Below are positions 53,101 to 61,295 of a DNA stretch of 64,000 nucleotides, piece after piece. Positions within the stretch are counted from its first letter, which is position 1. Each line of letters opens with the position of its first letter. A program made the translations under genes and the position numbers. Below the pieces are notes generated by a model. It was given only the letters and a program-made list of their open reading frames with translations, did no database searches and had not been told where the DNA came from. The DNA lies in assembly GCA_023151115.1 (NCBI GenBank), contig JAKLJP010000027.1:1-64000 (forward strand), written 5' to 3'. Source of the stretch: Anaerolineae bacterium (GTDB lineage: Bacteria > Chloroflexota > Anaerolineae > 4572-78 > J111).

Positions 53101-54120
53101 TACGAGCACCGCGAGGTGGCTAAATGGTTGTGGGGGCTGGTTTACGCCAAGCATCACGAAGGGAATTTTCCGCCGGAATGGTCCAGCATGTCGGGTTTTA
53201 GAACTCTCAGCCAGCGCCTGGTAGAGATTGAGCAGGGGCGTATCCAGGAGTTGCGGGCCAGGCTCGATCCCTGGTCGCAGGCCAAAATTTTAGAAACGAT
53301 TGGCCGGGAGCACAGCCAACTGGGCGCGTATGAAGAACAGGTGAAAGACCTGGAAACTTCGCTCCACGAGGCAGATGCGCATGAGGCTGTCGAAAAACAC
53401 GAATTGGAAGTGTGCCAAAATGAACTGGACGCTGTACACCGCCAGATTCAGGCTCAGCGTGAGGCTTTCTTCAAAGTCAATGTCAAAGAGACAGCCCAAA
53501 CCATCGAGATGTGGCTGCAAAAGTTGGATGATATTGAATCGCTGTTGCAAACCAGCAACCCGCTCAAGAATATCCCTGAATTTTTAGATAAAATTGACGC
53601 CGAGCAGCCGGCCATTGAAAAAGATGCGGCGCTGGCAGCCCTGGATAAATTGGTTTCGGCCAACTGCGACATTGGCCGGACGATTAATGAGATGAAACTC
53701 CGCATTCGGGATCGTCTGTTTTGGATTCTTATTTCGGATGTCGGCTGGCGGGATGAGGCGTTGGCCTTATCTCGCAAAGACTCGAGTAAACAACGGGAAG
53801 AACTGCGGAAAGCCCAGGCAGACTTGACCAGAACTCAAGCGGAACTGCTGGCGACCCAAACCGAGATGACCCAACTGCAACAGCAAAAAGAGTTTTTCAA
53901 GAGCGAACTTAAAAAGACCGGGCAAGAGCGAGAAATCAACCGTTATCTCATTCCGATTTCTCTGGCCGTAGCCGTGTTGGCCGGCGGAGTCATTGCCCCA
54001 AAAGTTGGTTCACTCCTTGAAAACTACACCTGGGTAGCTGATACTGCTTTGGCGTTGTTGATTGGCTACTTCTTTTACTATGTCTGGGTTTATTACCTGT
54101 CTCAATGGAGCAAAAAATAG
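50110..54120 (+). CDS. AAA_35 NTPase - Ser/Thr kinase - TPR/coiled coil - TM protein
   Basis: 1,336 residues. AAA_35 domain 10-360: Walker A CRQIGKSSL (45-53), Walker B VVIFVDEID with Asp141-Glu142. Kinase 371-640: Gly loop IGQGGFATVY, Lys403, HRDVNPNN (494-501, Asn in place of the catalytic-loop Lys), DFG 517-519 and MAPEQW. TPR-like repeats from about 665, long charged helices to about 1270, and two membrane helices at the C-terminus (IPISLAVAVLAGGVIAP, ALALLIGYFFYYVWVYYL). The order of modules is the reverse of the kinase-TIR-AAA_35 protein. Ribosome-binding AAGGAG lies in the end of the preceding gene. Confidence 0.87.
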   Translation: MVNQAMKLAVGGPVQAKYGTYLSRPADEQLLQACLAGKFAYVLACRQIGKSSLMFATSEKLSKAGVRTALIDLNSIGLSVEADSWYFSLIVELARRLELAVEVESWWEERPRLSTPNQRFLQFLREVVLAEISTPVVIFVDEIDMTLSLGFTDDFFAAIRSVHNDRAHYPDLHRLTFVLSGVATPDELIKDHTRTPFNVSQAITLRDFTKEECDPFRLEIETKYPAQALTYFNQIYTWTSGHPYLTQKLCDALLKADALEIEADASPVDGLVRKLFLAAEARSEDNIQFVQTRVTSDPHAHDMLKIYKRVLGEKPVLDDEQSPPINRLKLYGLVVARNGRLELRNKLYSHAFDLTWIGEMLANVRLGLPNRYKILQQIGQGGFATVYLAELHDTSQTQSVALKVLKTPGYNDTTQVKRFKQEARAVARLEHPNIIRILETSADEEPSFIAMEYIGGGTLRDKLKLGPLPRSEAVNIVRQIGAALHYAHSQGIIHRDVNPNNILLDTSQEPVRPVLTDFGLVKLLLRDEHSQISSTSIIGTLDYMAPEQWRQETPTPATDQYALAITFYEMLTNRHPFESRSGYYKLMNQHLDEPLPLLSEVMPEIGSFFDAILRRAAAKEPASRFESIAAFTAALEEANRQAEEVERVALQDQAAKFVEAARSYIQKGRYHADRALAMIEAALETYPGFLDALSLRGKLYVQQDQLERALADYQQAFEQNPNLTSEIGQEYLKVLNRTAESHWERRQFAEAVNHYEAIWQLFASAARQTEPTNEIWQKVRLRLIEYHHHEANMAYASGHPAQPDEAVQLLQQKIRVLESLAAGSETDDLRDKLNQLRVNQYETMIRVAQGAIEEAGAKDTQVRFSSEDIFQHYSALDEAYQALLDLESGQTHWAESRRKKIKECAEARVMFGIRALNKLEPDYQAALRHYKAVLDLEQSKYPGLAQELHLNLPHKIAELELKADHDGKYSEVMRLIEAREYAKALERLDQEFVQTGNYEHREVAKWLWGLVYAKHHEGNFPPEWSSMSGFRTLSQRLVEIEQGRIQELRARLDPWSQAKILETIGREHSQLGAYEEQVKDLETSLHEADAHEAVEKHELEVCQNELDAVHRQIQAQREAFFKVNVKETAQTIEMWLQKLDDIESLLQTSNPLKNIPEFLDKIDAEQPAIEKDAALAALDKLVSANCDIGRTINEMKLRIRDRLFWILISDVGWRDEALALSRKDSSKQREELRKAQADLTRTQAELLATQTEMTQLQQQKEFFKSELKKTGQEREINRYLIPISLAVAVLAGGVIAPKVGSLLENYTWVADTALALLIGYFFYYVWVYYLSQWSKK

Positions 54121-54313
54121 ATTCAGTAGATCCAATTTTTCACCGTAGCTGACGCATCCCTATGCGTCAGCGGGCGGCATAGGGATGCCACCCTACGGGA
54201 AATTTGGATCCACTGAATCTCAGTGGATCCAAATTTGAAGAGCCAGCACGCCCACGTGCGGCGGTGTTCGGCACGTGGGCGTGCCTCACTTCTCGGAAAT
54301 TGGATCCGCTGAG
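54121..54313. repeat. Two adjacent nested inverted repeats (MITE-like)
   Basis: Element A: ATTCAGTAGATCCAA (54121-54135) pairs with TTGGATCCACTGAAT (54204-54218), enclosing CTGACGCATCC/ATGCGTCAG (54149-54170) and GGCATAGGGATGCC (54176-54189). Element B: CTCAGTGGATCCAAATTT (54219-54236) pairs with AAATTGGATCCGCTGAG (54297-54313), enclosing GCACGCCCACGTGC (54246-54259) and its complement (54271-54284). They share the GGATCC-containing ends. Confidence 0.88.
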
Positions 54314-54342
54314 TCCAATTCGCTCTCGGCAAAAACCGGCTT

Positions 54343-55311
54343 ATGCTAAAAAAACTCTCTGTCATTGCGCCGTTGGTTATTTTCCTTATCCTTATTTTGG
54401 GGGTCGCTTATATTATTTGGGTTCAGCCTTCCCCTCCGTCAACTCCTGTTATAGCGGCCACTGACCCACCTGCATTAAGGCCAACCCCATCTATCCCAAC
54501 CCCCACGGAAGCGCCGACAGATCCGGCTTCGTCAACGCCTGTTTTGTTAACTACCCCCCTTGCTACTGGGAGTTCTCCAACTTTGACCCCAACTGCTCCC
54601 CAAAACCTATCCCTCACCAGTACACCAGCCCCAAAAACACCGACATCAACAGTAATACCCTCCCCTACTCCTACGGCTTCCGTGATAGGGATTGTTATTC
54701 CCGACAACTTAAATGTGCGCTGGGGGCCAGGCTTAGAATACGGCTATGCCGGGGCGGTATACAAGGGAGATGAAGTTGTAATTTTAAGGCGTACCTCCGC
54801 TCCGGATTGGTTGGAGGTAATTACCCCAGATGATAAGCAAGGCTGGGTTGGCGCAAGTTTTATCGGCAGTATTGAGGGGGATCTAAGACTCTTGCCGGTG
54901 GTGGTGATACCTCCTCCGCCGCCCCTGCCCACCGCCCCGCCCACCGGGATTACATTCTTTGATTTGGATGGGCGGAGCGCCTTTGGCCGCCTGGAGGCGA
55001 GCAAAGATCGCTGGTATGCCTTCTCCGAAAAAAACAAAGAAACAGTTTTTATCTTTATGTTTAAACCTAGCCTTAATGGCTTGCAAATCTCTATTCTTGA
55101 TCAAGATCAAACAAATCAATGGCGCACGGTAGGCGTCGGCAGTCTACCCGCTGCTGATCGAGATGGTGATTTGAATACCCGCGAACTAATCTGGCGAGGC
55201 GGTCCCTTAATCCTGGGCAAGACCTACTATTTGCAGTTGATCAATAATAGCCAGGAGACGATTGAATACTGTCTTATGCCCAAAGATGTAGATCAATGGG
55301 ATTGTCCTTAA
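54343..55311 (+). CDS. Membrane-anchored SH3b-domain protein with Pro/Thr linker
   Basis: 322 residues. N-terminal anchor helix (VIAPLVIFLILILGVAYIIW, 7-26), a Pro/Thr/Ser-rich stalk to about residue 115, an SH3b-like domain (VIPDNLNVRWGPGLEYGYAG to GWVGASFIGS, 119-175), a Pro-rich hinge, and a C-terminal beta domain resembling pre-peptidase C-terminal modules (FDLDGRSAFGRLEASKDRWYAF to YYLQLINNSQETIEYCL). It probably sits on the outer face and binds cell wall. It follows the kinase operon after the repeat cluster and could be its surface partner (inference). Confidence 0.77.
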   Translation: MLKKLSVIAPLVIFLILILGVAYIIWVQPSPPSTPVIAATDPPALRPTPSIPTPTEAPTDPASSTPVLLTTPLATGSSPTLTPTAPQNLSLTSTPAPKTPTSTVIPSPTPTASVIGIVIPDNLNVRWGPGLEYGYAGAVYKGDEVVILRRTSAPDWLEVITPDDKQGWVGASFIGSIEGDLRLLPVVVIPPPPPLPTAPPTGITFFDLDGRSAFGRLEASKDRWYAFSEKNKETVFIFMFKPSLNGLQISILDQDQTNQWRTVGVGSLPAADRDGDLNTRELIWRGGPLILGKTYYLQLINNSQETIEYCLMPKDVDQWDCP

Positions 55312-55365
55312 ATCGCCTCCGATTTTGACGCTATGTTTGCGCTTTTCACAACCGGCCAAAATTTG

Positions 55366-55415
55366 AACGCAGATGACGCAGATTCGACAGATTTTTGCTG
55401 ATTTTTACAAATTTT
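55366..55415. repeat. ACGCAGATG-type direct repeat
   Basis: GAACGCAGATGACGCAGATT followed by CGACAGATTTTTGCTGATTT: about four degenerate units of 8-9 bases between two surface-protein genes. Confidence 0.6.
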
Positions 55416-55449
55416 TCTGCTACTTGTTATAGCAGCAAGGAGATAGTTG

Positions 55450-56286
55450 GTGAGTAATAAGCTTGTATCAGGTTTACCCCTTGTTCTTTTTTTGATGGTG
55501 CTCGCCGGAATAGGTTACTTTATTGTGGGGGGAGAAGGCCAACCTACCCCTACGGCCTCGCCTACCCCTACAAAACAGCCCACGCTGATTGCGGCTGAAA
55601 CCTCTCCTACTCATACAGTAACCCCGCTGCCAACTACTGCTGTACCCACTGCTGCCCCCACGTCTACCGCTACTGCAACTCAAACCCCAACGCCAACCAT
55701 TACCCCAACCAACACCTTTACCCCCCTTCCTCCGACTTCAACCGTCACTGCCACGGCAACCCCTTCTCCGACGGCTACTTCTACATCCACGGTGGCGCCG
55801 CCCACGCCAACATTCACCTTGACCCCTACGCCAACGGTTCCGCCAATAACCTCACCGCCTATTCTGCTCGACCCGCAGCCCAACGCCAGCCAATACCGCA
55901 ACCGGATTGAGTTGGAGTGGGATTGGCCGGGTACCTTGGGGCCGGATGATTACTTTCAAGTGGAGATACGGAATCGGTACAACGCTTTTGCGCCGGTGAT
56001 TGACGAGTCCGTTCCACCGATTGATGTGGCCTGGGTCAAAGTTAAATATTATCGGCATGATTACGTCGAGGAAGCTTACGATCGGGAATACGCCTGGCGC
56101 GTTCTCGTTGTTCGAGGGATACCCCCCAAAGAAAAACAGTGGAGTATCCCAGAGTATCGGGTGTGGGAACCCGGCCCGATGGAGCCGATTAGCCAACCCA
56201 GCGAGATGCGAACGCTTTATGTAGAACCGGGGGATAAAGCTCCCCCTAATTCTGATGATTCAAAAGATTGCCCAGGATGTCGTTAG
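55450..56286 (+). CDS. Membrane-anchored protein with Pro/Thr stalk and beta-sandwich domain
   Basis: 278 residues from GTG 55450 (AGGAG 8 bases upstream). Anchor helix ([20 protein letters not shown]), a long stalk of Pro/Thr repeats (PTPT-type) to about residue 135, and a C-terminal domain that looks like a fibronectin-type sandwich ([39 protein letters not shown]). No catalytic motif. Same architecture as the preceding gene with another head domain. Its stop codon overlaps the left end of a MITE-like element. Confidence 0.72.
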   Translation: MSNKLVSGLPLVLFLMVLAGIGYFIVGGEGQPTPTASPTPTKQPTLIAAETSPTHTVTPLPTTAVPTAAPTSTATATQTPTPTITPTNTFTPLPPTSTVTATATPSPTATSTSTVAPPTPTFTLTPTPTVPPITSPPILLDPQPNASQYRNRIELEWDWPGTLGPDDYFQVEIRNRYNAFAPVIDESVPPIDVAWVKVKYYRHDYVEEAYDREYAWRVLVVRGIPPKEKQWSIPEYRVWEPGPMEPISQPSEMRTLYVEPGDKAPPNSDDSKDCPGCR

Positions 56287-56460
56287 GTTCTGTTGACATT
56301 TCATTTTGTTGCCCAAAAACGCACCCCCTTCGACAGGCTCAGGGCGCAGCTTCGATACGGCTATCGCCTACTCAGGATGCGTTTTTGGGCCGATTTCGCA
56401 TGCTGAGTGCCCGTAAGGGCGTATCGAAGCGTGCGAAATCGGCAAATGTCAACAAAACCT
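56285..56460. repeat. Composite inverted-repeat element (MITE-like)
   Basis: Outer arms AGGTTCTGTTGACATTT (56285-56301) and AAATGTCAACAAAACCT (56444-56460), one mismatch. Inside are two hairpins: GCCCAAAAACGCA / TGCGTTTTTGGGC (56311-56323 / 56378-56390) and CCGATTTCGCA / TGCGAAATCGG (56390-56400 / 56432-56442). The hairpin loops carry the CGATACG and CTACTCAGGAT cores of the REP-like element at 4699. Confidence 0.88.
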
Positions 56461-56482
56461 AGAAATGGACAACCCTTTAGTA

Positions 56483-56545
56483 CCTATCCGAAAACCCGTA
56501 GGTTGGCATCCCTATGCCAGCCGATGACAGAGGTTTTCGGATAGG
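56483..56545. repeat. Inverted repeat upstream of the DUF11-like surface protein
   Basis: CCTATCCGAAAACC (56483-56496) and GGTTTTCGGATAGG (56532-56545), perfect 14-bp arms, enclosing GGCATCCCTATGCC as in 54176-54189. It ends about 20 bases before the next start. Confidence 0.88.
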
Positions 56546-56565
56546 CTCGCAGTCCATAGATTTGC

Positions 56566-58485
56566 ATGCCAGGTGTTATCAAAAAATGTATGGATGAAAC
56601 TAATTGCTTGTTGACACGGTTGACGCCAATACTAGGATTGAGCCTCTTAGCTTGTCTTATCGTATCCTTGTCGCTTGGTTCGCTTCCTCATTCCCTCGCT
56701 CAATCGGGAGAGCAAATTTGTTCAAATCCCGACTTTGAAACAGGGAATTTAAATTGCTGGGTTGATGATGGCAATCCCGGTCTGGTTCGAGTTGTTCAAA
56801 CGCAGACAGTTTTTACGGGAAAATACGCTGCTTTGATCGGTGATCCTTTTACAACCCCTAATAGATGTGCAGGTAATTTGCCATTGGGAAACGCTTGGAT
56901 CAGTTATGTTATTGCTGTGCCTACACATGGGACCCCCGAATTTTCTTTCAACTACCGTCTCTACAGTTATGATGAAATTGTAGCGGGACGAGAAGATGAA
57001 TTCGATAAGTTTGATGTGTATATTGATGATCTTTCTGACCCTCGACAACCTTTCAGAATTTTAAGGACCGGCAGTGATAATGGATGGCCTCCTTCCGGAA
57101 GTTCATATCCATGCAATCGGCTGGATGCTACTGACTGGATGACCGCGACTTGGAAACTAAGTTCAGTACAAAATTTCGATAACCCAAACCAGGTTTATGA
57201 TTTACGCGGGAAAACAATCGAAGTGATTTTTAAAGTTTTCAGTCAAGAAGTTGTGGGAACATCTGGCTGGTATAATACCTGGGTTTTCATTGATAATCTC
57301 AAACTCCAACCTGAGATAAGCCTCACCAAATCGGCCAATCCCCCCGGCCCCCTCCACGAGGGCGACCTCATCACCTATACCATCGCCTACGCCAACACGG
57401 GCCTCACCACCCAAACCATCACCATCACCGATCAAATCCCTTTTAATGTCACCCTGGAACCGGGCACAATTACCCCTCCGGGCTACTCGCAAGGCTCTCA
57501 ATTTATCTGGCCCATCGGCCCAACCGCGCCCGGCCAATCCGGTCAGGTCTCCTTTGCTGTGCGTGTGCCTCTCCTCCCCTCGCTGAGCCAATTATCAACC
57601 AGTAGTAATCCCCCTCCACTCCCGCCGCCAGGCTCACCCGCCTACGTCCTGCCTGTGCCTGTTTCCTGCGACACTACCCGCTTCTGGGCTAATGGCGTCA
57701 CCGTCCAACCGCCGCCGGCAGGCGTTTACACCCTGCATGTCCAGATACCTCCCGGCGCCAACCCCTCGGAAATGTGGCTGATGATGAAAGGGATTAATCA
57801 TCCCCCGCCAATGGTTGAAGAACAGCCGGCCCAACAAGTGATGACAAGCACCGGCAGTTTTAGCGCCTCCTTATGGTCTGCCCCCCTCACCTCGCCAATG
57901 ACCGCTGATAATCAAGCCACAATCATCACCCAAAACCCCCGCGAGTTGAACGCTATCTTCCTCTTTGATCAAAATGACCCGCCCTTCGATAAGACGACCC
58001 TGGAGGACTTTTATCAAACAACCAAAACTTTTACCTACACTTTCGATATCCCTTCAGTGATGACCAGAACGATGGATGTCATCATGCCTGTTTTGGATAT
58101 TACCTATTTAACCGATAGCACCCCACCTCAGGTTGATACACGCCTGACAACAATAACGATGGAATTTGGCGACCAGCACCACTCTGTCGTGGTTAATAAT
58201 CCTAACATGGGGAATGGTTTATTGATGACCCAATTCCCCTTTGACATTGGCCGTATTCCAGGGGCGTCCCATTCAATCAAGACGCTTACCATAACTGTAG
58301 ATACTGAGGATTCGGTCTATACCCTTGGCCCGCGCGTCTGCCGGCCCGTGTATATCGAAAATACGGCCTGGCTGTGCAGCGACCGGGCCGGCTGCATCTC
58401 GGCCACGGCTACGAACCCGCCGGAGAATTTTATCCCGCCTAATACTGTTTATCTGCCGATTATTTTGAAACCAAATCCCCATTGA
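56566..58485 (+). CDS. Secreted protein with DUF11-like domain and C-terminal VYLPIIL tail
   Basis: 639 residues. Signal peptide with a hydrophobic core (LGLSLLACLIVSLSLGS), probable cleavage near LAQSGEQ. Residues 50-250 form a jelly-roll-like domain (NPDFETGNLNCWVDDGNPG to TWVFIDNLKL). About 252-345 is a DUF11/conserved-repeat domain (ISLTKSANPPGPLHEGDLIT, ITDQIPFNVTLEPGTI). The rest is beta-rich with Pro-rich linkers. The last residues NTVYLPIILKP form a tail common in secreted Chloroflexota proteins (from memory). Codons before 57300 are more AT-rich than after, suggesting domain shuffling. The start is uncertain (ATG 56590 possible). Confidence 0.78.
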   Translation: MPGVIKKCMDETNCLLTRLTPILGLSLLACLIVSLSLGSLPHSLAQSGEQICSNPDFETGNLNCWVDDGNPGLVRVVQTQTVFTGKYAALIGDPFTTPNRCAGNLPLGNAWISYVIAVPTHGTPEFSFNYRLYSYDEIVAGREDEFDKFDVYIDDLSDPRQPFRILRTGSDNGWPPSGSSYPCNRLDATDWMTATWKLSSVQNFDNPNQVYDLRGKTIEVIFKVFSQEVVGTSGWYNTWVFIDNLKLQPEISLTKSANPPGPLHEGDLITYTIAYANTGLTTQTITITDQIPFNVTLEPGTITPPGYSQGSQFIWPIGPTAPGQSGQVSFAVRVPLLPSLSQLSTSSNPPPLPPPGSPAYVLPVPVSCDTTRFWANGVTVQPPPAGVYTLHVQIPPGANPSEMWLMMKGINHPPPMVEEQPAQQVMTSTGSFSASLWSAPLTSPMTADNQATIITQNPRELNAIFLFDQNDPPFDKTTLEDFYQTTKTFTYTFDIPSVMTRTMDVIMPVLDITYLTDSTPPQVDTRLTTITMEFGDQHHSVVVNNPNMGNGLLMTQFPFDIGRIPGASHSIKTLTITVDTEDSVYTLGPRVCRPVYIENTAWLCSDRAGCISATATNPPENFIPPNTVYLPIILKPNPH

Positions 58486-58511
58486 CACCCGCCCCCTCCC
58501 TGCGCTACACT
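58482..58511 (+). promoter_or_regulatory. Promoter of the four-GAF histidine kinase, near-leaderless
   Basis: TTGACA (58482-58487), 18-base spacer, TACACT (58506-58511), then only 7 bases to ATG 58519 and no Shine-Dalgarno. The -35 box overlaps the stop codon of the upstream gene. Confidence 0.65.
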
Positions 58512-58518
58512 ATACCCC

Positions 58519-61230
58519 ATGAACGCCGAACAACTCCTCCGCCAGCAGGAGAGCCTGCGCCAGGTCATCGAATCGATCAGCAGCGAGCTGGAACTGCGCC
58601 CGCTGTTGACCCGGATTGTTCGCCACGCCTGCGAACTGATCGGCGCGGATAACGGCACTATCGGCCTGGTGGATCAACAGGCCGGGGTTATCCGCACCGA
58701 AGCCATCTATGAGATGCCCGCCGCCGAACTGGGCGCGGAGATGCCGCCAGGGGTGGGTCTGGCCGGCCAGGTCTGGCTGACGCAGCAGCCTTTAATTCTT
58801 GACCGTTACGGCGACATTGACCAGCCGCTGCGCACAGAATTGAGCGAATACACCGTCATTGGCCTGCCCATCTTCTGGCGCGAGCAGATGATTGGCTTTT
58901 TTGGTATTGGCGCGGCTCCGCCCCGCCGCTTCACCCCGCACGATGTTGAAACCTTGACGATTTTTGCCCGCCATGCCGCCATTGCCATCGAGAACGCCCG
59001 CCTCTTTGAAGCTGAAAAACGCCGGGCCACCCGCATTGCCACCATCAACCGCATCGGTCAGCTTATCACTAGCGGGCTTGGTCTGGACCAGCTTTTGCAA
59101 GAAGCCGTCGAAACCATTTGTGACGACCTTCATTTAGATAGCCTGGGCCTGGCCCTGATTGACCCCGAAGACCCCGATATGCTCATCCTGCTCCGGGCGG
59201 TGGGAGCTTATGCTCCCGACATCCCCCCCAATTTCCGGCAAAGTATCCACGTTGGTATCTGCGGCATCGCTGCCCGTACCCGCCAATCCGTTTTGCTCAA
59301 CGATGTATCCCGCAGCCCCGATTATATCTCTATGCCCGGCGTTGACGATATCTATGCCGAACTGGTTGTGCCGGTGGTTGTGGGGGACCGGCTGCTAGGT
59401 GTGCTCAACTTCGAATCCCGCCAGCCAATCACGCTGGAAGATGTCGCCGATTTGGAAATTGTGGCCCATCAGCTTGGGGTCGCCATCGAAAACGCCCGCC
59501 TGTTTGAGGCTGAAAAGCGCCGAGCAGCCCGCGTAGCCATCATCAATCGGGTGGCCCGGCTCATTGCCGGTAATCTCGATCTGGAACAACTCCTGCAAAC
59601 CGCCGTCGAAGCCATTGCCGGCTATCTCTACTACCAGAACGTCGCTCTCCTGCTGGTTGACCCCGCCGACCCCGAAACGTTGGTGCTGCGGGCCAGCAGT
59701 GGCATCTATGCTACGGCAGAAATTCTTGGCTACCGCCAAAAAATTGACCGGGGGATTATTGGCGCGGCGATAGAGACGCGCCGCTACCTGCTGGTCAACA
59801 ATGTCAGGCGCGACCCGCGTTACGTGTCCATTCCCGGCGGCGAGACCATCACTGCTGAACTGGCTATCCCTATCATCATCGGCGACCGGCTGGTCGGCGC
59901 GCTCAATATCGAATCGGAGCAGCCCATGAGCCAGGAAGACGCCGCCGGTTTTGAAATTATTGCCGACCAACTCGGCGTAGCTATAGAGAATGCCCGTCTC
60001 TTTGCCGAAACCCAGAGCGCCCTGAATCAAACCCAACTGCTCTATCGAACCAGCCAGCGCATCAGCACGGCTATGGAAGTGGATGAGGTCATCCGGGCCT
60101 ACCTGCAGCAGGTCGCCGCTCGCGGCCGCTATGCTTGCAGCGTGGTTTTGTATGAATTTGACGACCAGGGCCAGCGTTCTGCGGTAATTGTGCGCGGCCA
60201 GTGGACCCGCGAAAAAGGGCTAATCCACCTGGAAGAGCGTATTCCCTACAGCCGGGATGATCTCGACCCGCCGCTGGATGCCGGCCAGACCATTACCGTC
60301 AGCGATGTTCAAACCGACGCTCGCATCCCGCCCGCCTTACGCCAGGTTCAGCTTGAAGCGGGCCGGCCTGCCCTGGCTTTTATTCCGCTGATGGTGCGCG
60401 GCCAGCGGATTGGCCTGGTGGTACTCAGTGATACCGCCCCGCACGCCTGGGAACCGGCCGACCTGCACCCCTACCAGGCCACCGCCGCCCAACTGGCCAC
60501 CGCCATTGACAGCCGCCGCCAGCACTACCTTTTGTCGGAGCGGGGCCGCCAGATTGCCGTCTTAAAAGAACGCCAGCGTTTGGCCCGTGATTTGCACGAT
60601 TCTGTCACTCAGCTTATCTTTAGCATCACCTTGATTGCCCAATCGGTGGCCCCGGCCTGGCGGCGCGACCCCGCCGAAGGCGAGCGGCGCATCCAACGGC
60701 TGCTCGAATTGAGCCAGTCGGCCTTAGCCGAAATGCGGGCCTTACTCGCCGAACTGCGCCCGCCCGACTCCCAACCGTTGCCTCCTGGCCCCGTTCCGGG
60801 CATTGTCCAGGTGCAGCGAGACGGGCTGGTGGCGGCTCTGCAAAGCCACACCGCCAATTTGGCCCGTGATGGTCTGCAAGTTAAACTCAATGCTGCGGGA
60901 TATATTCGCCAGCCGCTTGAGCAGGAAGAGACGCTCTACCGTATTGCCCAGGAAGCGTTGAATAACGTGGTCAAGCATGCCCGCGCTCAGACGGTGGAAC
61001 TGAAGCTGCTGGTCAACCAGCAGTTTATCCAGCTAAAAGTTGTGGATGACGGGGTAGGCTTTGCTCCCACTGCATCTGTCCCCAACGCCGATAAAACCAA
61101 AGGCGGGCTGGGCTTGACCACCATGCGCGAGCGGGCCGAGGCGCTCGGAGGCACGGTTCAACTGGCCGCCGCCCCCAAAAGCGGCGTCATGGTAACGGTC
61201 ACGATTCCGAGGAAAGATGGGAGTTTGTAG
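58519..61230 (+). CDS. Soluble sensor histidine kinase with four GAF domains (NarL-type)
   Basis: 903 residues, no membrane helix. GAF domains at about 22-163, 185-328, 350-495 and 510-670. Linkers after GAF1 and GAF2 are nearly identical (AIENARLFEAEKRRA at 156-170 and 322-336), pointing to internal duplication. HisKA_3 phosphoacceptor His693 in LARDLHDSVTQLIFS; HATPase with EEALNNVVKHARA, DDGVGFAP and GGLGLTTMRERAEALGG. It senses a soluble signal and should phosphorylate the LuxR-type regulator encoded 314 bases downstream. Confidence 0.92.
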   Translation: MNAEQLLRQQESLRQVIESISSELELRPLLTRIVRHACELIGADNGTIGLVDQQAGVIRTEAIYEMPAAELGAEMPPGVGLAGQVWLTQQPLILDRYGDIDQPLRTELSEYTVIGLPIFWREQMIGFFGIGAAPPRRFTPHDVETLTIFARHAAIAIENARLFEAEKRRATRIATINRIGQLITSGLGLDQLLQEAVETICDDLHLDSLGLALIDPEDPDMLILLRAVGAYAPDIPPNFRQSIHVGICGIAARTRQSVLLNDVSRSPDYISMPGVDDIYAELVVPVVVGDRLLGVLNFESRQPITLEDVADLEIVAHQLGVAIENARLFEAEKRRAARVAIINRVARLIAGNLDLEQLLQTAVEAIAGYLYYQNVALLLVDPADPETLVLRASSGIYATAEILGYRQKIDRGIIGAAIETRRYLLVNNVRRDPRYVSIPGGETITAELAIPIIIGDRLVGALNIESEQPMSQEDAAGFEIIADQLGVAIENARLFAETQSALNQTQLLYRTSQRISTAMEVDEVIRAYLQQVAARGRYACSVVLYEFDDQGQRSAVIVRGQWTREKGLIHLEERIPYSRDDLDPPLDAGQTITVSDVQTDARIPPALRQVQLEAGRPALAFIPLMVRGQRIGLVVLSDTAPHAWEPADLHPYQATAAQLATAIDSRRQHYLLSERGRQIAVLKERQRLARDLHDSVTQLIFSITLIAQSVAPAWRRDPAEGERRIQRLLELSQSALAEMRALLAELRPPDSQPLPPGPVPGIVQVQRDGLVAALQSHTANLARDGLQVKLNAAGYIRQPLEQEETLYRIAQEALNNVVKHARAQTVELKLLVNQQFIQLKVVDDGVGFAPTASVPNADKTKGGLGLTTMRERAEALGGTVQLAAAPKSGVMVTVTIPRKDGSL

Positions 61231-61295
61231 GAATTTATTACAGGCTTGCCTTATTTCGTAACGAAATCAAAACGAGCAGATACCTCAGCACAAGT

